The translations under genes and the position numbers were made by a program. Source: CAVTLG01 sp963735495 (GTDB lineage: Bacteria; Chloroflexota; Ktedonobacteria; Ktedonobacterales; Ktedonobacteraceae). From it: a stretch of DNA of 64,000 nucleotides. Under the pieces are notes generated by a model. It had not been told where the DNA came from. It worked only from the letters and a program-made list of their open reading frames with translations, and did no database searches. Below, one piece after another: positions 9,268-17,636 of the stretch (its first letter is position 1; each line of letters starts with the position of its first letter). The stretch lies in the NCBI GenBank assembly GCA_963735495.1, contig CAVTLG010000009.1, forward strand, positions 682,001 to 746,000. Direction: 5' to 3'.

Positions 9268-9607
9268 CGTAATAAAGAAGGTGGTAAGAGCGTGTTCATA
9301 GGCAGATTGGGTCAAGAAAAAAGAAACACATCCTGATAGTTGTATCAATTCACGCCTGTTGTGATATGATGGTGGCATACATTCTGAAACAGGCCACATC
9401 CAAAATGCATCTGTCTATCGCCTCCTGCTCGCATGGGCGCGCGGCAATTATAGCGATCTGCCGGGACATAGATGTAGGATATGTATCTCTGATAGTCGCA
9501 AAGTGAGAACGTTGCGCGACCACTGAGAATGATCATCCAGATGCATGGTCTATTTTTAAACGACAAGGGATGCATGTATCCCTTGCGTTTGTGCGAGGAT
9601 AAATAAC
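9268..9607 (+). other. Intergenic region with one short hairpin
   Basis: About 340 bp with no convincing gene. CAAGGGA at about 9564 and TCCCTTG at about 9579 form a short stem shortly before a 22-codon open frame. An open frame on the opposite strand (9345-9779) has no ribosome site and overlaps the well-supported gene at 9687, so I do not call it. Confidence 0.3.
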
Positions 9608-9676
9608 ATGGACACTGGAGAAGAGCTGGTGGGAGCGCCAACGATGGATGGAATAGCCGGTTCGTTCGGTTTATGA
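9608..9676 (+). CDS. Possible 22-aa leader peptide
   Basis: ATG 9608 opens a 22-codon frame (MDTGEELVGAPTMDGIAGSF...) ending at TGA 9674-9676, ten bases before the start of the acidic protein. A weak GAGGA lies upstream. The stop sits at the edge of the GGAGGGAG ribosome site of the next gene, an arrangement compatible with translational coupling. It could equally be chance; no amino acid is enriched as in attenuators. Confidence 0.25.
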   Translation: MDTGEELVGAPTMDGIAGSFGL

Positions 9677-9686
9677 GGAGGGAGTC

Positions 9687-10514
9687 ATGGAAATTTCGTT
9701 GCGGTTGGACACGCTTGGTGTCGTGGAAGCGCACTATTTGCGTGTTCGAGAACGGTATCGGGACTGGCCCCAATTTCAACTCCTCGCAGCATCACGGCAG
9801 GCAAGAGTAATTGCTTACTTTACGCATGAAGTAGCTGAGCAATTGCATCAGCAAATATTAATGGTAGAGACAGCATTAGGTTTAGATGCTGAAGACGAGG
9901 ATGCGGATGCGGAGGGGGAAGAGAAATCATTGCAGGCAGACGATAAAGAGCAGGAACGAGATGTAAAGGCAACTGATCGTGAGACAAGCGCCTTCTCGCC
10001 AGCGTTCGCCCAGGCGCTGAAGCAGCTCAATGAGCTGGCGCGCCAGCGCTTGCCAGACCCTAATACGGGTGCCAGTCAGAATAGTGGTGAGTTAACAGCC
10101 GAAGTCGAAACGGATAACGATGAAGATGCGTTAGAGCAATTGCAAGACGCCTTTATTCAGATGATGGAAGTCGTCCGTGAACTGGCAGAGGAAATGTCGA
10201 CGGACGCGCTAAAGATTACCGGTCGCTTTAAATGTGGGCGTACAAATATCGAATTTATTCCACGCGCAGATGAAGATGAAGACGATGAAGACGAGGATGA
10301 AGACGATCATACGCTGGGAGAAGCCGCAGATGACACGATGCTCGATCTTGAAGTAGAACTTGTCATGGTGTTGCAACTCTATGAGGAAGGACGTTCGCGT
10401 CCCGAAGATCTGCCGGCTGTGGAACTTCAACTCGACGTAGATGACTTTGAGCGTTTGCACGAGACACTGGATATTGCGCTAGAACGTGAGCGTAGAAGTC
10501 GCCGCCGCCGTTAA
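9687..10514 (+). CDS. Acidic hypothetical protein
   Basis: A 275-aa protein that I do not recognise. The start follows GGAGGGAG at ideal spacing. The N-terminal 60 residues and the region around 150-200 look folded and helical. Two strongly acidic stretches, near residues 68-80 (DAEDEDADAEGEE) and 193-210 (DEDEDDEDEDEDD), act as linkers, and the C-terminus is a basic RRSRRRR tail. The two acidic linkers separate three possible modules. Its helical parts suggest protein-protein contact. It lies upstream of the S9 peptidase in the same direction but is separated by a stem-loop. Confidence 0.65.
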   Translation: MEISLRLDTLGVVEAHYLRVRERYRDWPQFQLLAASRQARVIAYFTHEVAEQLHQQILMVETALGLDAEDEDADAEGEEKSLQADDKEQERDVKATDRETSAFSPAFAQALKQLNELARQRLPDPNTGASQNSGELTAEVETDNDEDALEQLQDAFIQMMEVVRELAEEMSTDALKITGRFKCGRTNIEFIPRADEDEDDEDEDEDDHTLGEAADDTMLDLEVELVMVLQLYEEGRSRPEDLPAVELQLDVDDFERLHETLDIALERERRSRRRR

Positions 10515-10542
10515 CCTGTAGAACCTGCGTCAGGAACCTTTT

Positions 10543-10593
10543 AGAGAGTGTCTCGGGAAAACAGAGGGCTTGTGAGTACTTCAGACACTCTCT
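10543..10593 (+). terminator. Stem-loop between the acidic protein gene and the S9 peptidase gene
   Basis: AGAGAGTGTCT (10543-10553) pairs perfectly with AGACACTCTCT (10583-10593) across a 29-base loop. It starts about 30 bases after the stop at 10514. The T-run after it is poor (CAGTATATTTCTTT), so a terminator or processing structure is likely but unproven. Confidence 0.4.
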
Positions 10594-10627
10594 CAGTATA
10601 TTTCTTTGGAAGAGAGGATAGTTTAAG

Positions 10628-12658
10628 ATGGCGCGGTCCATTACTATTGAAGATCTGTATCATATCAAGTTTCTCAGTTGCCCGCGTATCTCACCTGACG
10701 GACAGCATGTCGCCTACGTCGTCACCACTATTGATGAGCGAGCGCATGCCTATCGTTCTGCTATCTGGATTGCCCCGGTAGCGGGTGGGGAGGCCAGACG
10801 CTTCACGAGCGGGCCTGCGCATGCGACCAGTCCTAGCTGGTCGCCGGATGGACGCTGGCTTGCCTTTGTATCTGAGCGTGCAGGAGATACGGAAGACAAC
10901 GATGTCAAAGAGGCGAAGCGTCATGGCAAAGGCAAGCCGCAGATCTGGCTCATACCGACAGATGGTGGCGAAGCTCGCCAACTCACCTCCATGGAGCACG
11001 GAGCCTCCCATCCTGTCTGGTCTCCCGATAGCAAGCAATTGCTTTTTAGCGCACAGGTTGGGCCAGCCGATGAAGAGACTGAAGATGGCAAGCCTCTGCC
11101 CCGAGTGCATGTCATTGACCGACTCTGGTACAAGCTGGATGGCGTTGGATATATCTATAAGCGACGCGCGCATCTCTTCCTGATTGATAGTGCAGGTGGA
11201 GAGCCACGGCAGCTTACCGACGGAGATTGGGATGATGGTGAGCCAGCCTGGTCGCCGGATGGGAAACAGATTGCCTTTATTTCAAACCATCGTGAGGACC
11301 GCTGGCGCTGGCCGGGAGACGATCTCTACGTGCTCACGTTGCAGGATGGTCAGGCGGTGCGCTGTTTAACGACAGGTGCTTTCGCGTGTAACGCGCCATC
11401 CTGGTCGCCTGATGGCAAGACCATCGCCTTCCTCGCGGCAACCAAGCGACGTTCGGCTGGGCAGGTGCAGCTATTTACGCTGAGCGCAGCCGCTGAGCAT
11501 GCTACACCAACGAACCTCTCGCAGGCATTTGATGGTGCGTGTATTGATATGACCAATAGTGATCTTGGTGATGAGCACTTGATACCGGCACCAGCCTGGT
11601 CAGCGGACGGACAGACGCTGCACGTGCTGGCCTCTTATCACGGAGCTGCACGCGTCTTTGCTATTCCTGTCACTGGAGCTGATGCGCAACCGCCAACATT
11701 AACGCCTGGAGATGTTCATGTGCGTGATTTTAGCATCGATGCAGCGCATAACACAATGGCGCTGCTCATCGACGATTCAACGCATCCACAAGAGATCTTC
11801 GTGTGCTCTACCAGTGCCTCTGGCGAATTGCAGCGCATCTCGCATGCCAATGATGCCTTCCTCGCTGAATTGACGCTTGCCAAAGCCGAATTGTTTCCCT
11901 ACACAGGTGCAGATGGCTGGTCGATAGATGGCTGGATCATGAAGCCTCAGGATTTTGATCCGCAGCAGAAATATCCGCTGGTCGTGGAAATTCATGGCGG
12001 ACCCAACACACAGTATGGCTATGGCTTCTTTCACGAGATGCAAATGTTGGTAGCTCAGGGCTACGTTGTCTTCTATTGCAACCCGCGTGGCAGCATGGGC
12101 TACGGCTTCGATTTCGCCGATTCCATCCGCGAAGCCTGGGGTGAGAAGGATTCAGTGGATATCATGCTGGGCGTGGAAGAGGTTATTCGTCAGGGCTATA
12201 TCGATGAGCAGCGCCTGGCTGTGACCGGTGGCAGTTACGGTGGTTTCATGACCAACTGGATTATTGGACATTATGATCGCTTCAATGTGGCAATTACGGA
12301 TCGCTGTGTGAGTGATTTAGTCTCAGTGTTTGGGAGCAGTGATATTGGCTGGGATCTGACCGATGAAGTATTGGCTACGGTGCCGTGGGAGGACCTGGAC
12401 AAGTACAGGCATATGTCGCCGATCTCCTATGTGCAACAGATGCATACGCCACTCCTGATCATTCATAGCGAACAAGATTTGCGTTGTAACATCGAGCAGT
12501 CTCAGCAACTCTTCACTGCGCTCAAGTGGATGGAACGCGATGTCGTATTTGTCATCTTTGAGGGACAGAGCCATGGTCTCTCGCGTGGCGGCCATCCCAG
12601 ATCGCGCCTGGAGCGCCTGCGGCATATTAAGAGCTGGTTTGCGAAGTACCTGAAATAG
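10628..12658 (+). CDS. S9-family prolyl oligopeptidase / acylaminoacyl-peptidase-like
   Basis: A 676-aa serine peptidase. The N-terminal half has repeated beta-propeller signatures of the TolB/WD40-like kind (SPSWSPDGRWLAFVS, EPAWSPDGKQIAFIS, APSWSPDGKTIAFLA). The C-terminal alpha/beta-hydrolase carries the nucleophile in GGSYGGF (Ser about 536), an Asp near 617 in SEQDLRC and a His near 649 in GQSHGLS, completing the triad. No signal peptide is seen, so it is probably cytoplasmic. It would cleave short or N-acylated peptides. The start follows a GAGAGGA site. Length is normal for the family. Confidence 0.92.
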   Translation: MARSITIEDLYHIKFLSCPRISPDGQHVAYVVTTIDERAHAYRSAIWIAPVAGGEARRFTSGPAHATSPSWSPDGRWLAFVSERAGDTEDNDVKEAKRHGKGKPQIWLIPTDGGEARQLTSMEHGASHPVWSPDSKQLLFSAQVGPADEETEDGKPLPRVHVIDRLWYKLDGVGYIYKRRAHLFLIDSAGGEPRQLTDGDWDDGEPAWSPDGKQIAFISNHREDRWRWPGDDLYVLTLQDGQAVRCLTTGAFACNAPSWSPDGKTIAFLAATKRRSAGQVQLFTLSAAAEHATPTNLSQAFDGACIDMTNSDLGDEHLIPAPAWSADGQTLHVLASYHGAARVFAIPVTGADAQPPTLTPGDVHVRDFSIDAAHNTMALLIDDSTHPQEIFVCSTSASGELQRISHANDAFLAELTLAKAELFPYTGADGWSIDGWIMKPQDFDPQQKYPLVVEIHGGPNTQYGYGFFHEMQMLVAQGYVVFYCNPRGSMGYGFDFADSIREAWGEKDSVDIMLGVEEVIRQGYIDEQRLAVTGGSYGGFMTNWIIGHYDRFNVAITDRCVSDLVSVFGSSDIGWDLTDEVLATVPWEDLDKYRHMSPISYVQQMHTPLLIIHSEQDLRCNIEQSQQLFTALKWMERDVVFVIFEGQSHGLSRGGHPRSRLERLRHIKSWFAKYLK

Positions 12659-12739
12659 TTCTTCCTGATTGTTGCAATACTATCGCTATTGCTGGCTAGT
12701 GTCGTACGGATGAGACCGACTTCGTCACATCGAAAGGCT

Positions 12740-13732
12740 CTACTCCTTCTCTACGACAAGCCAGCAATAATCGTTCGGCTGCTTGAAACCCAATATGGAG
12801 TAAGGGATTTCTGGCTGCCCGTGTTCCAGAAGATAGCGCGTACTCTCAGGGCATCTAGCATAAAAGCGTGCTGTACAGCGCAACGCAGTCTCCATAGATC
12901 GGAAATGCACCATCGGTTCTGGAAGCGGGGGAAATGATCGATACTGAAAGCCACGACTGGCAAACCAATGATAATCCTGTGGCATTGGCCAGATGATCAC
13001 GATTTTGCCGTCCGCTTTCGTCACACGCCGCAATTCAGCCAATCCAGACTCACCCCCCTGACTTTCCTTTGACAGGAACGCTGAGCAAGATAGTGCCAGA
13101 TCAACGCTGTTATCTTCCAGTGGCACGTGATCGAAACTTCCCTGATGAAGGATCACGCGATCAGCTTCTCCTGTGCTGAGTAGTCTGTGTTCCAGAATAT
13201 GTAATAACCCTGAAGAAGGGTCTACTGCGTGGACCAGGCTTGCTCCATAGTGTAAGCACTCAAAGGTGGCACGTCCACTTCCTGCCGCAGCATCAAGGAC
13301 AATGCGGTGACGAATATCAGGCTCCAATTGCTCAAAGATGCCTGGATGCAATGACTCGCCTTCTGTCAATTCGTGGTACCGTTGAGGGGTTTTCCAGTAG
13401 GTCAGATCCCAGAAGAGTGCGTTAAGCACGTGTTCACGGGCTTGACGGAGCTGATCGCTTGATATAGGGAGGCGCAACATTTCTCGAAAGCTGGCTTGTT
13501 GCTCAGCCGGGAGATGGCGTGCGATACGCTCGACGACGACCTCTGGCACGTCATGGAGGCTCTGGGCAAGAGACGGCACATCTAGTGCTGTACCTGTGCT
13601 CATCAGCAAGCGGTGTAGGGTATGGTCATCGAAGATCATGATGTCTTCAATAGTGAAAGGATTCTCGAAGAAGAGAGAAGGGTCCTTATTCAACTCTTCG
13701 CTTATGCTCTCTAAAAAAGGCCATGTATGCAT
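12740..13732 (-). CDS. SAM-dependent methyltransferase
   Basis: A 330-aa protein. The class I methyltransferase core is near the middle: motif I VLDAAAGSGRATFEC, an acidic residue after strand 2 (VHAVDPSSG), and DNSVDLALSCSAFLS as the post-II region, followed by LRRVTKADGKIVI. About 150 residues of helical sequence precede the core and may give substrate specificity. I chose ATG 13732 because the upstream open frame to 13864 has no ribosome site and reads into the neighbour's end region. The substrate is unknown. It converges with the S9 peptidase gene. Confidence 0.75.
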   Translation of the reverse strand: MHTWPFLESISEELNKDPSLFFENPFTIEDIMIFDDHTLHRLLMSTGTALDVPSLAQSLHDVPEVVVERIARHLPAEQQASFREMLRLPISSDQLRQAREHVLNALFWDLTYWKTPQRYHELTEGESLHPGIFEQLEPDIRHRIVLDAAAGSGRATFECLHYGASLVHAVDPSSGLLHILEHRLLSTGEADRVILHQGSFDHVPLEDNSVDLALSCSAFLSKESQGGESGLAELRRVTKADGKIVIIWPMPQDYHWFASRGFQYRSFPPLPEPMVHFRSMETALRCTARFYARCPESTRYLLEHGQPEIPYSILGFKQPNDYCWLVVEKE

Positions 13733-13815
13733 TTTTGCTCTCTTTTCTCTTTTTCTCCCATGATAGCTGAAGCGAGCAGGTTTTTTAAGGGGAAAGGAGG
13801 GAATCTTTAGGGAAA

Positions 13816-14925
13816 TTAGGACTGGAGCATGCCAAGTTTGTTGCTTGCGGACTCGGTGAACCACAACGTATGATCGGTGCCTGCCACGATACCGAGTGGC
13901 AAACTGTTCGCGGTCGGAACTTGATAATAGGTAAAATGACCGGTTGCGACATTGAAGCGCGCGATAAAGTTCGCAGCGGTGACTGTGACCCAGATATTAC
14001 CATCAGCTGTTGCTGTCAAGCCGTACAAACCGCTATTGAGCGCACTGGAGCCATTGGGAACGGTGGGTGCGACGTAAGCCGTGAATACGGCCTTTGTAGG
14101 ATCGAATTTGAGCAGGGTTGAGTTGTCAAACGTCGTGGCCCAGATGGTCCCGTGGGTATCGCTGATAACTTCCATGAGCGGATTGCTGGCACCCGGAGCC
14201 TTAAAGAGTCGTATGTTGCCAGTATGCGGGTCAAGTCGCCCCAGATTGTTTGTGTTGGCTTCGGTGAACCAGATCATGCCCTGTGGGTCGATAGTGATGC
14301 CATAAGGGTCGAGCGTTTGCACCGTCTTCTGCGCTGAAAGTGGATATTGCTGGATATGACCGGTTGTTGCGTCGAGCATGCCCAGGGAGTCGGCATTCAT
14401 TTCTGTAAACCAGACATGGCCGTGTGCGTCGATAGCAAGATCGTTGGGGCCAGATGGAAGTGTTAAGGTGCTCTTCTTATTGCTGGGATCGGGCGTTGTC
14501 AGCCTTGGCAGCATATAAATCTTGAACTGTTTGCTAGCAGGAAAGTAGTGCCCGATATAGTTGGCATATTGCTCGGCGAACCAGATGCTATCATCAGCAG
14601 CGACAGCGATGCCCATGATACCATACTGCCCATGTGGAGGCGTCATTTGCTGGAACGTGTGAGTACGTGGGTCAAAGACGACGAGGGCATTTTTTGCCAT
14701 CTCACCAAACCAGATGCGCCCTTGATGGTCAACTGTGGGTCGCATGACACCACTCTGAGGTTGCGGTAGCGCATACTCGCCGAACTTTCCTATAGTCGAT
14801 GGTGCGTTTTTAGCACTGGTTGGCTGTTGCGTAGTGGATGTGCCAGGAGCGCTACAGGCTGCGAGCAAGAGTAACGTCAGAAAAAGTGCAATCATAGAAC
14901 ATGTTCGCATAGCGTCAATCTGCAT
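13816..14925 (-). CDS. Secreted beta-propeller lipoprotein, Vgb / streptogramin lyase-like
   Basis: A protein of about 369 aa. The N-terminus has a lipoprotein signal peptide with lipobox LLLAACS, so it is probably anchored outside the membrane. It is followed by a Ser/Thr-rich spacer and then repeats of the pattern G-x-IWFxE (GRIWFGEM, DSIWFAEQ, GHVWFTEM, GMIWFTEA, TLWFTES), typical of the six- or seven-bladed Vgb propeller. Such proteins are often named virginiamycin B lyase, but the propeller alone does not show lyase activity. The start at 14925 overlaps the end of mtaB by about 11 bases, so the two are probably co-transcribed. Confidence 0.8.
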   Translation of the reverse strand: MQIDAMRTCSMIALFLTLLLLAACSAPGTSTTQQPTSAKNAPSTIGKFGEYALPQPQSGVMRPTVDHQGRIWFGEMAKNALVVFDPRTHTFQQMTPPHGQYGIMGIAVAADDSIWFAEQYANYIGHYFPASKQFKIYMLPRLTTPDPSNKKSTLTLPSGPNDLAIDAHGHVWFTEMNADSLGMLDATTGHIQQYPLSAQKTVQTLDPYGITIDPQGMIWFTEANTNNLGRLDPHTGNIRLFKAPGASNPLMEVISDTHGTIWATTFDNSTLLKFDPTKAVFTAYVAPTVPNGSSALNSGLYGLTATADGNIWVTVTAANFIARFNVATGHFTYYQVPTANSLPLGIVAGTDHTLWFTESASNKLGMLQS

Positions 14926-16387
14926 AACTTCCGTAGACGCCATCATCCACCAGGTGAGTCAAGCGCACCTTGACCAGGGTATGTTGCCAGTCATGGGTCT
15001 GTTCTGGGAGATCATGGACCTCGACGCGTACATAATTATCGGTTAAGCCTTCCCAACAGCCATGTTTGTACTGCTCAATGAGCACCTGTACCGTCTCACC
15101 CAGAAATTGCTCGCGGAAAAGGCGGCTATGTTCATCGTTGAGAGCTAACAGCCGCTGGCTACGAGCTTTCTTGACCTCGTCTTTGATCTGTCCACGCATA
15201 CGCGCGGCAGGCGTTCCCTGTCTGGGGGAGAAGCGGAAAACATGTGTTTTGGCGAAGGCCAGTTCATTGGCGAGCTGATAGGTCTGCTCAAAGTCCGCGT
15301 CGCTTTCGCCGGGGAAGCCTGTAATGATATCCGTACTGATAGCAATGCCTGGTACCAGGCGTTTTGCTGTGCTAATGATGGTATGATAACGCTCGCTGGT
15401 GTAGCGACGTGCCATACGGCGTAAGATCGCATCTGATCCGCTCTGCATGGGCAGGTGCAAGTGACGGCACATACGCGGGTTTTCCCATAAATCGAGCCAC
15501 TGGAGCTGAAAATCCTCTGGTTCGAGCGAAGAGACACGAATGCGCGCTATCTCTGTTTCGTGCAAGAGCGCGGCGATCAGGTAGCCTAGATCCAATTGCT
15601 CATCTTCAGCGGGATGATAGTCTCCAAGATGGATACCGGTCAACACAATTTCCTGGTACCCCGCGCGTACTTTACGCTGGACATGCTCAACGACCGAGGC
15701 AATGCTGCGACTGCGCGACTTGCCGCGCACATAGGGCACAATACAATACGTACAGCGGTTATCGCAACCATCCTGTATCTTCATCTGGACACGTGTGCGC
15801 GAGAATAGGCGGTTATTCGCCTGCTCGGTCAGTTGTGTACCGTCGGTGAAGGGCGAAAGACGTGAGGGATTCTCTGGCTGTGGTTCACTCTCAGCCGCCT
15901 GGAACGTCAGTACACCATCGCTCCCAATATGTTGCGTGTCCAGTGGTAATACAGGCAATATGCGCTCGCTGGTCGTCGTTAAGGTTGCAGGTGTTGCCGC
16001 ATCTAGAGGTGTCTCACCTGTATCCTGTATTTTGGCCTGGATGGTAGCGATAAGCGTATCTTTGCCACCGTTACCTACGACAAGATCGACGCCAGGCAGT
16101 GCTGCCACTGCTTGCGGGTTTACTTCAGCATAGCAGCCTGTAACGACGAGCAGTGCCTCAGGATGACGACGGTGAGCCTGCGAGATGAGCAGTCGTGAGC
16201 TACGGTCGCCAAGGTGTGTGACGGTACATGTATTGACGATATACACGTCTGCTGCTTCGTTGAAGTCGCGTTGCTCGAAGCCAGCCGCGTTCATCTGCTC
16301 GCTGATAGCTTCGCTGTCGGCCTGATTCACTTTGCAGCCCAACGTGGTAACTGCAAATGTCGTTCCCTGGTTTGTATGCTCGGACAT
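14915..16387 (-). CDS. mtaB: tRNA (N6-threonylcarbamoyladenosine(37)-C2)-methylthiotransferase MtaB
   Basis: A radical SAM methylthiotransferase of about 490 aa that converts t6A37 to ms2t6A37 in tRNA. The N-terminal UPF0004 domain (TLGCKVNQADSE, NTCTVT, TGCYAE) holds three cluster cysteines. The radical SAM domain has CDNRCTYC (CX3CX2C), followed by LTGIHLGDY. A C-terminal TRAM-like region ends VKVRLTHLVDDGVYG. About 80 extra residues rich in Thr/Pro/Glu lie between the first two domains, making it longer than the usual 430-450 aa. ATG 16387 is the likely start; the frame continues upstream without a good site. Confidence 0.88.
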   Translation of the reverse strand: MSEHTNQGTTFAVTTLGCKVNQADSEAISEQMNAAGFEQRDFNEAADVYIVNTCTVTHLGDRSSRLLISQAHRRHPEALLVVTGCYAEVNPQAVAALPGVDLVVGNGGKDTLIATIQAKIQDTGETPLDAATPATLTTTSERILPVLPLDTQHIGSDGVLTFQAAESEPQPENPSRLSPFTDGTQLTEQANNRLFSRTRVQMKIQDGCDNRCTYCIVPYVRGKSRSRSIASVVEHVQRKVRAGYQEIVLTGIHLGDYHPAEDEQLDLGYLIAALLHETEIARIRVSSLEPEDFQLQWLDLWENPRMCRHLHLPMQSGSDAILRRMARRYTSERYHTIISTAKRLVPGIAISTDIITGFPGESDADFEQTYQLANELAFAKTHVFRFSPRQGTPAARMRGQIKDEVKKARSQRLLALNDEHSRLFREQFLGETVQVLIEQYKHGCWEGLTDNYVRVEVHDLPEQTHDWQHTLVKVRLTHLVDDGVYGSYAD

Positions 16388-16541
16388 ATGCTCTACTGAT
16401 TTCTTGCTTTCTGCTGCTGCAGAGATACTGCTCACATGCGTTTCTACGCGCTTGATTATAGCGCATTTTATCCTGATTGGATAGACCGGGGTACCTGCTG
16501 GTGGAAATCCCAAAGTGAAATTGTAAGATTTACAGGAAATG

Positions 16542-17231
16542 TCAGGACGCCCGATTATTGCGCTTGATCTTCTTGTACTGTGGTGACAGGGTTTTGCGTG
16601 CGTTTGTTTGAAAAAAAGGAGCATTTTGGAGAGAGAGCCGCTGTTTTGCGGGGGATGGCTTCATCATGGGTATGGGGGTAGACATCGTTTCGAGCAGACT
16701 TTTTTGCATCAGTGGGAGGGCGAACCAGACGTTGCCCAGACCGAACAGCGTTCCGGTAATCACGCGTAATATCCAGTTGCTCTCGCGCAAACCGAACATC
16801 TGTGTTGTGCCGTCAATCGCCATGGGGAGGATCAGGAGCAACCATGCCCACCAGGGTATGCCGGGTAAGCGCTTCTTGCTCACGACGAAAATCAGGCTGC
16901 CCACAAACATCGCAGCATAAATGGAAAAGTTACGCGCGCACAAGCCTAGCTGATGTCCGAAGAGGTAGAATGAATGCGACGGAATTTGTGCGCAGAAATA
17001 GTGTAGAAAGAAAAAGATTGGTTTGGCGATGACATCCAGTCCGAAGTAGGTGAGGAAAGGGACGGCAATTGCTGCGAATATGATCAGCCCAAGGAATATA
17101 GTGATCATATGTGCCCAATACTCGACTAAAAAGTCTCCAACGCGGCCTCCTGCTGTAGATAGGAAGTTTTTTCGACTGCCGGGTGATTGTATAGAGACCG
17201 AATGTGGATGATTGAACTGTTGTGTTGCCAT
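16542..17231 (-). CDS. DUF2085 membrane protein
   Basis: A 229-aa protein with four or five membrane helices. The segment FCAQIPSHSFYLFGHQLGLCARNFSIYAAMF matches the DUF2085 pattern of a Cys/His-rich loop between helices, and PWWAWLLLILPMAIDGTTQM follows as in the family. The C-terminal 40 residues are basic and probably cytoplasmic. Function is unknown. The start has AAGGA eight bases upstream. The glutaredoxin-like gene lies 24 bp upstream, so the two form a small operon, and a thiol-related role for the conserved cysteines is conceivable. Confidence 0.8.
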   Translation of the reverse strand: MATQQFNHPHSVSIQSPGSRKNFLSTAGGRVGDFLVEYWAHMITIFLGLIIFAAIAVPFLTYFGLDVIAKPIFFFLHYFCAQIPSHSFYLFGHQLGLCARNFSIYAAMFVGSLIFVVSKKRLPGIPWWAWLLLILPMAIDGTTQMFGLRESNWILRVITGTLFGLGNVWFALPLMQKSLLETMSTPIPMMKPSPAKQRLSLQNAPFFQTNARKTLSPQYKKIKRNNRAS

Positions 17232-17255
17232 CTCTTTTTCCTTATTGCATAGATC

Positions 17256-17534
17256 TTAGACATGGAAGGCACGTGCGAGCTCTTCAAAAGCTATACGTCC
17301 CTCAGCAACGGTCGTTGTGTTTATGTTGATCACGGGAATACGATAACGGTAGCGTTCGAAGAGTGCCATATCGCTACGGATATCTATCTCTGTAAGCTCA
17401 AAAGGTACCTGAGCAGCAATCTCATCAAGCATTTCGCGAGCCTCGTCGCACAGATGGCAGCCTGCTTTTGTATAAAGCGTCACCTGTGGAAGAGGCGCTT
17501 TCTGTCGAGTTTCGCTCAATGTGCGTTGCTCCAT
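17256..17534 (-). CDS. Glutaredoxin-like thioredoxin-fold protein (DUF836 type)
   Basis: A 92-aa protein. The fold starts QVTLYTKAGCHLCDEAREML with a CxxC redox pair, then FELTEIDIRSD, then the cis-proline region YRIPVININ. This fits the small DUF836 / glutaredoxin-like family. It is probably a cytoplasmic thiol oxidoreductase. It lies directly upstream of the DUF2085 membrane protein on the same strand. Confidence 0.8.
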   Translation of the reverse strand: MEQRTLSETRQKAPLPQVTLYTKAGCHLCDEAREMLDEIAAQVPFELTEIDIRSDMALFERYRYRIPVININTTTVAEGRIAFEELARAFHV

Positions 17535-17636
17535 TCATAATAAACGATATTGCCTTGCTGTATTGTACTATGCACTGGCGAGGAACACAAGAACCGGCGC
17601 CGGCTCTATGCAAATAGACCTGACTTCGACGGCATA

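Noticed and set aside
9345..9779. 144-codon open frame on the minus strand
   Set aside because: No ribosome site; it overlaps the well-supported start of the acidic protein gene at 9687.
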